DNA from: Hymenobacter sedentarius
GTDB lineage: Bacteria > Bacteroidota > Bacteroidia > Cytophagales > Hymenobacteraceae
Direction: 5' to 3'
Assembly (NCBI RefSeq): GCF_001507645.1
Contig: NZ_CP013909.1
Span: 496,001 to 560,000 of the forward strand
Length of the DNA stretch: 64,000 bases
Part shown: positions 43,106-50,269 of the stretch, piece after piece
Layout of the letters: the number at the start of each line of letters is the position of its first letter
Position numbering within the stretch: position 1 is the stretch's first letter
Made by a program: the position numbers and the translations under genes
The notes under the pieces: model-generated
Databases searched by the model: none
The model's input: only the letters and a program-made list of their open reading frames with translations
Told to the model about the DNA's origin: nothing

Positions 43106-44563
43106 TTAAATCGGAAACTCGGCTCGAAAAAAGTAGCCGGTTTGGCCCAGCCCGTTCAAGGTGTATTCGGCGGTAAACACCCGGTCGTAGTAGGTGACCA
43201 GATGAAGCCCGAGGCCAATAGCGCGGAGCAGGTGGTTGGGCAAGCGGTTTTGGGGTAGAGTGCTGGGCGCGGCAACGTAGCCGGCATCAGCAAAGATATT
43301 CAAGTAGAGCGCTAACGGGATGGTGTTGATTTTGGGGTTGCCGAGGGACTGCACCCGAATGGGCTCGGGATGAAACAGCCGGTAAGACAGGCCTTGTTGC
43401 AGCAACCCATAGTGCCGACCGTCAATGACGTATTCATCGTAGCCCCGCACCAGGTCTTCGTAGCCCAACGCCCGGGTGTCGGCGTAGGCCAGGCGGCGGG
43501 TGAGCCGGGCCTGAGCACTGATGCCAGCGGTGTAGTAAAACCCATGGCCCAGCGCCAGGTAGCGGGCGTAGCTCAGGCGCAGGGTGGTGAGGCTGGGCGT
43601 GGCCCCATCCAGAAAAACACGGTGCGTGAGGCGGGCCTGGGCATACTGCCCGGTAAGTGGGTAGGCAAAGGTGTTGCGTTGGTTGCGGGTGCTGGTGAGG
43701 GTTAGGTCGAGGAACTCGCGCTGGGTGCGGCCCTGATAATAGTTGGGATTATAGTAGTTAATTGAATCCGTGATGCGCTCGCGGTGATAAGAGGCGTCGA
43801 GGGCGGTGAGAAACTGGACAGTATGGCGAAAGCGCAGCCCGGCCGTGGCGTAAAATCGTTGAATCGGAAAGCCGTCGTTGGAAGCCAGTGGCACCAGGCG
43901 GTCGGCCCGCGTGATGTAATCGACGGTGCGGCTCTGGTAGAAGGACGCTCCTACCCCAAGGCCAATGCGCCGGTAGGTGCCCAGACCCGGGGCTTCGTAG
44001 AAAAGCTCATACTTGCGGTTGAAACCCAGCTGGAGGTTGGCGATAACCTGCTCATTGCGCCCCCGGAAGTTATTGCGCACCACGTGCACGCCGTAGTCGA
44101 CGCGGCGCCAGCGGTCGGTGCGCTCGCTCCAGGAGCGCAGGTTGCGGTCGGCCAGCGAGAGGATGGGAACCGGGAAGGTGTACCACCGCTCCTGCACGCC
44201 GAAAACGACAATGAGCCGACTACCCGCGCAGCTGGATTGCACCACCACGGCATGAAACAGCTGCAGGTTGAACAGCCGGCTGCGGTTGGCCTCGAGGCGG
44301 GTGGGCAGGTCGGCAAGCGCGAGGGTGTCGCCTTCGTGAAAATCCAGCTCCGCTCGCAAGATGCGCTCTTTGGTAACCGCATTGCCCCCGAAAAGAATGG
44401 TGCCAACCACCGCGCGCGCTATGCCCGGGCAGGGCACGATGCGCACCAAGGTATCGGTGGGGGCCACTACCGGGCGTAGCGGCTTGGGCAAGGTATCGGG
44501 CGGAGCCAGCCCAACGCCCACGCTGGCCAAGAGCAGCCGTAGCGACAAGAGAATTCCTAGCAC
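43106..44563 (-). CDS. Second BamA/Omp85-like protein with one POTRA domain
   Basis: A 485-residue protein with a short hydrophobic N-terminus, one POTRA-like domain (VVGTILFGGNAVTKERILRA, about residues 53-72) and a C-terminal barrel of about 330 residues with repeated aromatic strands such as RRVDYGVHVVRNNFRGRNEQ. This is much smaller than BamA (one POTRA rather than five) and resembles short Omp85-type translocons (TamA-like, FhaC-like or Bacteroidota surface-antigen proteins). It starts 6 nt after the CBS gene, suggesting coupling. Confidence 0.8.
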   Translation of the reverse strand: MLGILLSLRLLLASVGVGLAPPDTLPKPLRPVVAPTDTLVRIVPCPGIARAVVGTILFGGNAVTKERILRAELDFHEGDTLALADLPTRLEANRSRLFNLQLFHAVVVQSSCAGSRLIVVFGVQERWYTFPVPILSLADRNLRSWSERTDRWRRVDYGVHVVRNNFRGRNEQVIANLQLGFNRKYELFYEAPGLGTYRRIGLGVGASFYQSRTVDYITRADRLVPLASNDGFPIQRFYATAGLRFRHTVQFLTALDASYHRERITDSINYYNPNYYQGRTQREFLDLTLTSTRNQRNTFAYPLTGQYAQARLTHRVFLDGATPSLTTLRLSYARYLALGHGFYYTAGISAQARLTRRLAYADTRALGYEDLVRGYDEYVIDGRHYGLLQQGLSYRLFHPEPIRVQSLGNPKINTIPLALYLNIFADAGYVAAPSTLPQNRLPNHLLRAIGLGLHLVTYYDRVFTAEYTLNGLGQTGYFFRAEFPI

Positions 44564-44569
44564 CCGATA

Positions 44570-45244
44570 TTAGACACTCAGGTACCGCAGGAGGGCGTCG
44601 TAGCGTTCCTGCTCATCTTCATTAGCCACCGCCGTGCCGTTGAACTGGGCTGTTACGACGTAGCCAAACCGCTCCAGCGTAGCCGTAATGCGGGAAAGAT
44701 TGTCAGTGTTGAGCTTGAGGGTGAGCCGGATGCGGTAGGGGTCCACCTCGTCCTGAGCCACGAGGGCACTCACGATTTTGGCGTTGTTTTCCTCTACGTA
44801 GCGGCTGATTTGGGTGAGAGAATAATCCCGCTCCTCCATACTGAGCACTATGATGCCGCCTTGGCCGCCGGCCGGCTGCTGCCCAAAGGCGGCGAGCGCA
44901 TCGGCGATGGTCACGACCCCGGCGTATTCCTGGCGCTCATCCACGACGGGCACCAGCTGAATTTTATTTTCAATGGCCAACTCCATTACCCGGTAAAAGT
45001 GCTGGTCGGGGCGCACATAGGCATCGGCGTAGCCCAGCTGCAGTTCGGAGAGCAGGGTTTCCGGGTCTTCGTAGTCCGCCAGGTCCGCTTCGGTGACGAG
45101 GCCACGGTAGTGGCGGTTGTCGAGCACAGGCAGTTGGGCCACGTGAAACTCATCGAGCCAGCGCGCTGCTTTGCCCGCCGAATCGGTGCCCTTCAGAGGC
45201 GGAATCATTTCGTTGAGTAAGTCTTCGGCGAGCAGGGCGGGCAT
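44570..45244 (-). CDS. CBS-domain protein with ACT-like C-terminus
   Basis: A 224-residue cytoplasmic protein with two CBS motifs (about residues 1-60 and 75-130, for example FHVAQLPVLDNRHYRGLVTE and KIQLVPVVDERQEYAGVVTI) that typically bind adenine nucleotides. The C-terminal part (about 140-215, DYSLTQISRYVEENNAKIVS and TLKLNTDNLSRITATLERFG) has an ACT-like pattern. This protein is a constant neighbour of nadK in Bacteroidota; a nucleotide-sensing role is inferred. Confidence 0.85.
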   Translation of the reverse strand: MPALLAEDLLNEMIPPLKGTDSAGKAARWLDEFHVAQLPVLDNRHYRGLVTEADLADYEDPETLLSELQLGYADAYVRPDQHFYRVMELAIENKIQLVPVVDERQEYAGVVTIADALAAFGQQPAGGQGGIIVLSMEERDYSLTQISRYVEENNAKIVSALVAQDEVDPYRIRLTLKLNTDNLSRITATLERFGYVVTAQFNGTAVANEDEQERYDALLRYLSV

Positions 45245-45379
45245 ATTCTTATTGATTATGAATGTCGAAGAGATAGCAGCGGGCTTGGTGGAAAGGATAG
45301 TGGAAAGGCATAAAGACCACGCGAAAGTGGCAGGATAGTAGAGAACAACAGCGGAGCCGGCAGAATGATAACCGGCTTT

Positions 45380-46162
45380 CTAAGCAGCGACGGCGGGGGC
45401 CGTTTCGGTTGTACGCAAAAACCGCCGCAAGTAGGCATTGAAGCCGGCGGGGCGCTCCATCATGGGCGCGTGGCAGCAGTGGTCGAGAAAACGCAATTCG
45501 GCGTGCGGCAATAAGCGGGCAAACTCGTGGGCCACGGGTGGCGGCGTAATCGTATCGTTCAGGCCCCACACCAGCAGCACGGGCACCGTGATTTTTGCTA
45601 GCTCCTTGCTCAGGTTATGGCGTTGCGCAGAGCGGGCAATGGCAATGATGCGGAGGCATTTGGAATTGGAGTTGGTGACGTTGAACACCTCATCCACCAA
45701 TTCCTGGGTCGCGACGGTAGGGTCGTAAAAAGTAAAACCGACCCGCTCTTGCACGTAGGCATAGTTGCCGCGCTTGGGGAACGAGGCCCCCATGCTGTTT
45801 TCAAACAGCCCGCTGCTTCCCGTGAGCACCAGCCGGTTGACGCGCCGGGCATTAGTAAGGGTGTATACCAGGGCCACGTGCCCACCGAGGGAGTTGCCAA
45901 GCACCGTGAAGTCCGACGGCAGGCCGAGGGCAGCTACGAAGCCTTCGACATACTTCACCAAACCGGGCACGCCGGCTTGGCTCAACGGCATGTCATATAC
46001 GGGAAGCAGGGGGATGAGAACGCGGTGGTCGGGCGCAAACTCGCGCACCACTTCCTGCCAGTTGCTCAGGGCACCAAACAGGCCATGGAGCAGCAGCAGC
46101 ACCGGGCCGTGGCCTTCGTCTACGTATTCATACCCTTGCTGGTGCTGGCGGCGCAATTCCAT
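45380..46162 (-). CDS. Alpha/beta hydrolase
   Basis: A 260-residue alpha/beta-fold hydrolase with LLLLHGLFGALSNW (oxyanion region), the nucleophile elbow GNSLGG, VWGLNDTITPP (Asp) and HCCHAPMMERP (His). Substrate unknown; esterase or carbon-carbon hydrolase are both possible. The start at 46162 lies 1 nt beyond the stop codon of the pabA-like gene, so the two are tightly coupled. This protein is a frequent neighbour of the CBS/nadK genes in Bacteroidota. Confidence 0.88.
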   Translation of the reverse strand: MELRRQHQQGYEYVDEGHGPVLLLLHGLFGALSNWQEVVREFAPDHRVLIPLLPVYDMPLSQAGVPGLVKYVEGFVAALGLPSDFTVLGNSLGGHVALVYTLTNARRVNRLVLTGSSGLFENSMGASFPKRGNYAYVQERVGFTFYDPTVATQELVDEVFNVTNSNSKCLRIIAIARSAQRHNLSKELAKITVPVLLVWGLNDTITPPPVAHEFARLLPHAELRFLDHCCHAPMMERPAGFNAYLRRFLRTTETAPAVAA

Positions 46163-46163
46163 C

Positions 46164-46769
46164 TCATTTCTCGTCAAGTCCCGGCGTTTTGGCAATGATA
46201 CAACAATGGAGCCAATTGGCCAAAATTGCCAACCCATGGGGGGTAAGCAGGGCTTCGGGGTGAAACTGGACGCCGTAGAGCGGTAACGTGCGGTGGCGCA
46301 AGGCCATGAGTTCGGGGGTGGGGCCGGTGGTATGGGCCAGGGCCAAAAGCTCCGGCGGCAGCAGCTCGCCGACAATGAGCGAATGGTAGCGCGTGACCAG
46401 CTGCGTGGCGGGCAACCCGGCAAAAAGCGGATCAGTAGTATCGCAAAGCATCTGGGCTACTTTGCCGTGCATGGGCCGGGCCGCCCGCACCACGCGGGCC
46501 CCGAAGAACTGGCCCAACGCCTGGTGGCCCAGGCACACGCCTAGCATGGGCAAGCGCTGGTAGTAGGCTTGTATCACCGCGGGCATCACCCCCGCCTCGG
46601 CAGGCGTGCCGGGCCCCGGCGACAGCACGATGCCATCAAACTCCAGCCGCTCCAGCTCCACCAACGGCACATCGTTGCGGCGCACCAGCACCTCGGCGCC
46701 CAGCTGACGCAGGTAGTCGGCCAGGGTGAAGGTGAAGGAATCAAAATTGTCGAGCAGCAGCAGGCGCAT
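46164..46769 (-). CDS. pabA: Aminodeoxychorismate/anthranilate synthase glutamine amidotransferase
   Basis: A 201-residue class I glutamine amidotransferase supplying ammonia for p-aminobenzoate (folate) or anthranilate synthesis. The triad is Cys79 in LGVCLGHQ, with His170 and Glu172 in VQFHPEALL. The ATG at 46769 begins the conserved LLLLDNFDSFTFT; an in-frame extension upstream is only translated repeat from element E. No pabB/trpE is adjacent, so which chorismate enzyme it serves is open; the trpG alternative cannot be excluded. Confidence 0.88.
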   Translation of the reverse strand: MRLLLLDNFDSFTFTLADYLRQLGAEVLVRRNDVPLVELERLEFDGIVLSPGPGTPAEAGVMPAVIQAYYQRLPMLGVCLGHQALGQFFGARVVRAARPMHGKVAQMLCDTTDPLFAGLPATQLVTRYHSLIVGELLPPELLALAHTTGPTPELMALRHRTLPLYGVQFHPEALLTPHGLAILANWLHCCIIAKTPGLDEK

Positions 46770-46775
46770 TTCTGA

Positions 46776-46858
46776 AATGACGAATGACGAATGAGGAATG
46801 GCAAATGGGCGCTCCACAACTGGTAGCAACCATTTGTCATTCCTCATTCGTCATTTTT
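46776..46858. repeat. Inverted heptamer-array element E (cvpA-pabA)
   Basis: The left arm (46776-46810) has five 7-bp units (AATGACG twice, AATGAGG, AATGGCA, AATGGGC). The right arm (46831-46858) has CATTTGT, CATTCCT, CATTCGT and CATTTTT. The arms are complementary at unit level around a 20-nt loop, but their orientation (AATG left, CATT right) is opposite to elements A, D, F and G. The right arm touches the cvpA stop codon. Confidence 0.85.
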
Positions 46859-47387
46859 AAATTTTGACAAAGGCCGAGCGCATTCGCACCAGCAAATCCT
46901 GGGCAAAGGGCAGCACGTAGCCGGTGAGCTGCAGCGCCAGCGGCGTGGCCTGCTGCACGATGGGCAACACCTGGGAGCCAGCCACAAGACCCGGCGACAA
47001 CAGGTGCAGCCCCGCCAGCCCGGTGCCGTGTAGCAGCAAGCTCAGCCCTACCACCCACTTAATGACCCCGGCGGCGGCGCCCAGCAAGTTGTCGAGTACG
47101 CCCAGCGGGGTGAGGTGCACTGCCGTTTTGAGCAGGCCGCCCAGCAGGTGCACGCCCCACATAATGGCCACAAACACCAGCGCAAACGACACCAGCGGCA
47201 GCATGCCAAAGGCGCTGCCCACGTAATGCCGCACCAGCGGCACGGCGGCCGACAGCAAACTCAGCCCGCCCACCACGGCCAGCACGAAAGCCAGCAGCGA
47301 CACCACCTCCAGTACCAGCCCGCGCCGGTAGCCCTTCACAGCCCCAATGCCCAGTGGAAGCAGGAGCAGAATATCGAGGGCAGTCAT
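46857..47387 (-). CDS. cvpA: CvpA-family membrane protein
   Basis: A 176-residue protein with four predicted membrane helices and the CvpA/colicin V production pattern (ALDILLLLPLGIGAVKGYRRG at the N-terminus, and VSFALVFVAIMWGVHLLGG). E. coli CvpA is needed for colicin V production and affects envelope integrity; the molecular function is not settled. Lies between heptamer elements E and F. Confidence 0.88.
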   Translation of the reverse strand: MTALDILLLLPLGIGAVKGYRRGLVLEVVSLLAFVLAVVGGLSLLSAAVPLVRHYVGSAFGMLPLVSFALVFVAIMWGVHLLGGLLKTAVHLTPLGVLDNLLGAAAGVIKWVVGLSLLLHGTGLAGLHLLSPGLVAGSQVLPIVQQATPLALQLTGYVLPFAQDLLVRMRSAFVKI

Positions 47388-47396
47388 GTAAATTAA

Positions 47397-47518
47397 CAGT
47401 TATCATTTAACAATTATCATTCAGCTCAACCTGCGTTGAGGCCTCAGCTCCTTCTCCTGGATGCAGGCACGCTGGGCGACCTGTTAAATGATAATTGTTA
47501 AATGATAAATGATTACAG
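47397..47518. repeat. Inverted heptamer-array element F (yqeY-cvpA)
   Basis: The left arm (47397-47424) has units CAGTTAT, CATTTAA, CAATTAT and CATTCAG. The right arm (47482-47511) has TTAAATG twice, ATAATTG and ATAAATG. The loop is about 57 nt. The right arm runs up to the yqeY stop codon (47513-47515). Confidence 0.85.
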
Positions 47519-47974
47519 GTTAGTATTGTTGAGCAAATGGCTCAGGACGTCGGAAATGCGCTTGCCGTCGGCCTGGCCCGAGAGTTCGCGGGCGGCTACG
47601 CCCATCACCTTGCCCAAGTCGGAAGGGCCCTGAGCACCTACGCGCTGGATGATGTGCACGAGGCGCTCCACCAAATCGGCTTCGGAGAGCTGCTGGGGCA
47701 GGAATTCTTCGATGATGGCCAACTCGGCCAGCTCGTTTTCTTCCAGCTCGGAGCGAAACTGCTCCTTGTAGATGGCGGCGGCATCGCGGCGCTGCTTGGC
47801 GGCTTTATTGAGCAGCTTGAGCTCGGCCTCGGGGGTGAGGGCGGCGCCGTGGGCTCCTTCGGCGGTTTCGGCCAGCATAATCTGCGATTTGATGCTGCGC
47901 AGGGTGGTGAGGCGCACTTTGTCTTTGGCCAGCATGGCTTGCTTGATGGCGGCGTCGATGGTGTCTTTTAGCAT
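47513..47974 (-). CDS. GatB/YqeY domain protein
   Basis: A 153-residue YqeY-family protein, related to the C-terminal tRNA-binding domain of GatB ([30 protein letters not shown] segment and [17 protein letters not shown]). The role of stand-alone YqeY is not established; tRNA binding is presumed. The start at 47974 gives the normal N-terminus; a longer upstream frame is not supported. Confidence 0.88.
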   Translation of the reverse strand: MLKDTIDAAIKQAMLAKDKVRLTTLRSIKSQIMLAETAEGAHGAALTPEAELKLLNKAAKQRRDAAAIYKEQFRSELEENELAELAIIEEFLPQQLSEADLVERLVHIIQRVGAQGPSDLGKVMGVAARELSGQADGKRISDVLSHLLNNTNL

Positions 47975-48235
47975 AAGGTGGTGGGTTGGCGAGTTAGTGC
48001 GGGAAAGAATGTGGCAACAGGCCAGCCTCAGCGGCAAATTGCTGAGGTTGGCCAGGGTATACGGGCCCACGGCGCGCGGCGCTTCGGGGCGGGGGCCGTG
48101 GCGGGCGTAATTTCGCCCCGAAGCTACGGCAGCCGGCCCGCAAGCGTAGGCTCAGCACTACGGAAGTTTAAACCGGCGGGCCCTGCTGAACTGTTGTGCT
48201 TCTGCCCTCTCTCCCACTCCATACCCGAACCACCC

Positions 48236-48961
48236 GTGACCAAGCTCAGCGTCAACATCAACAAACTGGCCACCCTGCGCAACGCCCGGGGCCACAACCG
48301 GCCCGACATCCTGCAGGCCGCGCGGGACATTGAGCGGTTCGGCGCCGAAGGCATCACCGTGCACCCGCGGCCCGACGAGCGCCACATCCGCTACCAGGAC
48401 GTCCGCGACCTGAAGGCCATCGTGACTACGGAGCTGAACGTGGAGGGCAACCCCACGCCCGATTTCCTGGACCTGGTGCGCGAAGTGCGCCCCGAGCAGG
48501 TGACGCTAGTGCCTGACGCGCCCGACGCCATCACCTCCAACGCGGGCTGGGACGTCATCAAGCACCAAGACTACCTCCGGGATATTGTGGCCGAGCTCAA
48601 AGGGTTGGGTTGCCGGGTGAGCATCTTCCTCGACCCCGACCTGGCTTTGGTAGACGCGGCCGCCACCACCGGCACCGACCGAATTGAGCTGTACACCGAA
48701 GCCTACGCCCGGCAATACCTCACCGACCGGGAGCAGGGCGTGGCGCCCTACCGCGCCGCCGCCGCCCGCGCCGGCCAGCTTGGGCTGGGCGTGAATGCAG
48801 GCCACGACCTCGACCTCGACAACCTGGCTTGGCTCCAGCAACAGCTGCCCGAGCTGGCCGAAGTAAGCATCGGCCACGCGCTGGTGTGCGACGCCATTTA
48901 CCTGGGCCTCGAAAACACCGTTCAACTCTACAAGCGTCAGCTCAAGCCATTTAACAATTAA
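48236..48961 (+). CDS. pdxJ: Pyridoxine 5'-phosphate synthase
   Basis: A 241-residue PdxJ, condensing DXP with 3-amino-2-oxopropyl phosphate to pyridoxine 5'-phosphate. The N-terminal [27 protein letters not shown] and [10 protein letters not shown] segments are diagnostic. The GTG at 48236 starts exactly at the conserved N-terminus; the upstream frame lacks homology. The last residues (FNN) and the stop are encoded by the left arm of heptamer element G. Confidence 0.95.
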   Translation: MTKLSVNINKLATLRNARGHNRPDILQAARDIERFGAEGITVHPRPDERHIRYQDVRDLKAIVTTELNVEGNPTPDFLDLVREVRPEQVTLVPDAPDAITSNAGWDVIKHQDYLRDIVAELKGLGCRVSIFLDPDLALVDAAATTGTDRIELYTEAYARQYLTDREQGVAPYRAAAARAGQLGLGVNAGHDLDLDNLAWLQQQLPELAEVSIGHALVCDAIYLGLENTVQLYKRQLKPFNN

Positions 48962-49059
48962 CCTTTATCAGTCAACAGCCTTCCGTGCTCGGTTGAAATA
49001 ATGAAGTGCTGGCTGAATACAAAGACTAGATGTTAACGATAAATGTTAATTGTTAAATG
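48948..49059. repeat. Inverted heptamer-array element G (pdxJ-mnmH)
   Basis: The left arm (48948-48977) has units CATTTAA, CAATTAA, CCTTTAT and CAGTCAA and overlaps the pdxJ stop codon. The right arm (49031-49059) has a degenerate 6-bp first unit, then ATAAATG, TTAATTG and TTAAATG. The loop is about 53 nt. The right arm ends 9 nt before the mnmH ATG. Confidence 0.82.
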
Positions 49060-49068
49060 AAATAAGTT

Positions 49069-50100
49069 ATGCCCCGTCTTTCTTTGGCCGAGTTTCAGGC
49101 CCTGCCCTACCCCATTCTCGACGTGCGGGCCCCGATTGAGTTTGCGCAGGGCCACGTGCCGGGCGCGCTCAACCTGCCGCTGTTCACCGATGAGGAACGG
49201 GCCCGCATCGGCACCACCTACAAGCAGGTGAGCCAGGAACGCGCCGTGCACTTGGGCCTGGAATTCTTTGGACCGAAGATGTCGGCGATGGCCAAGCAGG
49301 CCCAGAAGCTGGCCCAGGGCAAGGAAGTGCGCCTGCACTGCTGGCGCGGCGGCATGCGCAGCGGGGCCGTGATGTGGCTGCTGGAGCTGGCCGGCTTCAA
49401 GGTGCACCTGCTGGACAAGGGCTATAAGGAGTACCGCCGCGAGGTGCTGGCTTCGTTCGATACTCCGCGCCAATGGCGCGTGCTGGGCGGCCTCACCGGC
49501 AGCGGCAAAACCGACGTGCTGCACGCCCTGACGGCCACCTCGGCCACCCAGCCGGTGCTCGACCTCGAAGGCCTGGCCAGCCACAAGGGCTCGGCGTTTG
49601 GCGCCATCGGCCAGCCCGCTCAGCCCACTCAGGAGCAGTTTGAGAACAACCTGGCGGCGGCTATGGCGGCGCTGCCCACCGATGCGCCCATCTGGGTGGA
49701 AGACGAAAGCCGGCAAATTGGCCGGCTCACCATTCCGCCCGCCTTGTTTGCGCAGCTGCGCACGGCTCCGCGCTGGGTGCTGGAGGTGCCCCGCGCCGCC
49801 CGCGTAGCCAAACTGGCCGCCGAGTACGGCGCCGAAAACCCGGTGGAACTGGCCGCGGCCATCGAGCGGCTGCACAAACGCCTGGGCGGCCTGGCTGCCC
49901 AGCAAGCCTTGGCAGCGGTCGAGGCCGGCGATTTCGCCCAAATGGTGGAGCTGGTGCTCGATTACTACGACAAGACCTACACCTATGGGCTAGCCCAACG
50001 GCCCGGCGAGCCCGACCGCACGTTCGTGCCGGTGGCCGACTGCAACCCGGCCCAAAACGCCGCCACCCTGCTTCAGTCAATTGCCACCGAGGCCCGTTAG
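49069..50100 (+). CDS. mnmH: tRNA 2-selenouridine/geranyl-2-thiouridine synthase
   Basis: A 343-residue MnmH (SelU/YbbB). A rhodanese domain (about residues 10-125) carries the active Cys91 in RLHCWRGGMRS; a P-loop domain follows with GLTGSGKT at 141-148. The enzyme replaces sulfur with selenium in wobble 2-thiouridine. No selD is visible in the window, so whether the selenation activity is used here cannot be judged. Confidence 0.93.
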   Translation: MPRLSLAEFQALPYPILDVRAPIEFAQGHVPGALNLPLFTDEERARIGTTYKQVSQERAVHLGLEFFGPKMSAMAKQAQKLAQGKEVRLHCWRGGMRSGAVMWLLELAGFKVHLLDKGYKEYRREVLASFDTPRQWRVLGGLTGSGKTDVLHALTATSATQPVLDLEGLASHKGSAFGAIGQPAQPTQEQFENNLAAAMAALPTDAPIWVEDESRQIGRLTIPPALFAQLRTAPRWVLEVPRAARVAKLAAEYGAENPVELAAAIERLHKRLGGLAAQQALAAVEAGDFAQMVELVLDYYDKTYTYGLAQRPGEPDRTFVPVADCNPAQNAATLLQSIATEAR

Positions 50101-50269
50101 TTCTCGCTCCTAGCGCCTTACAGCGGTATAGTACAGCTATGCCTTTGGGTTTTAATGTGGTAATTTGCTTACGGCTTTGGCCCAGCCCTTCGCACGGCAG
50201 TGCGGTTGGGCTTATCGGTTATCCACTGCTGCTTACTGGTCTTTCTATTCTCCACTTTTCCTCCTTTTC

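Noticed and set aside
45249..45569. Small minus-strand frame near the hydrolase gene
   Set aside because: It is mostly a shifted-frame shadow of the hydrolase coding sequence.
46770..46847. N-terminal extension of the pabA-like protein
   Set aside because: It is translated heptamer repeat; the conserved N-terminus starts at 46769.
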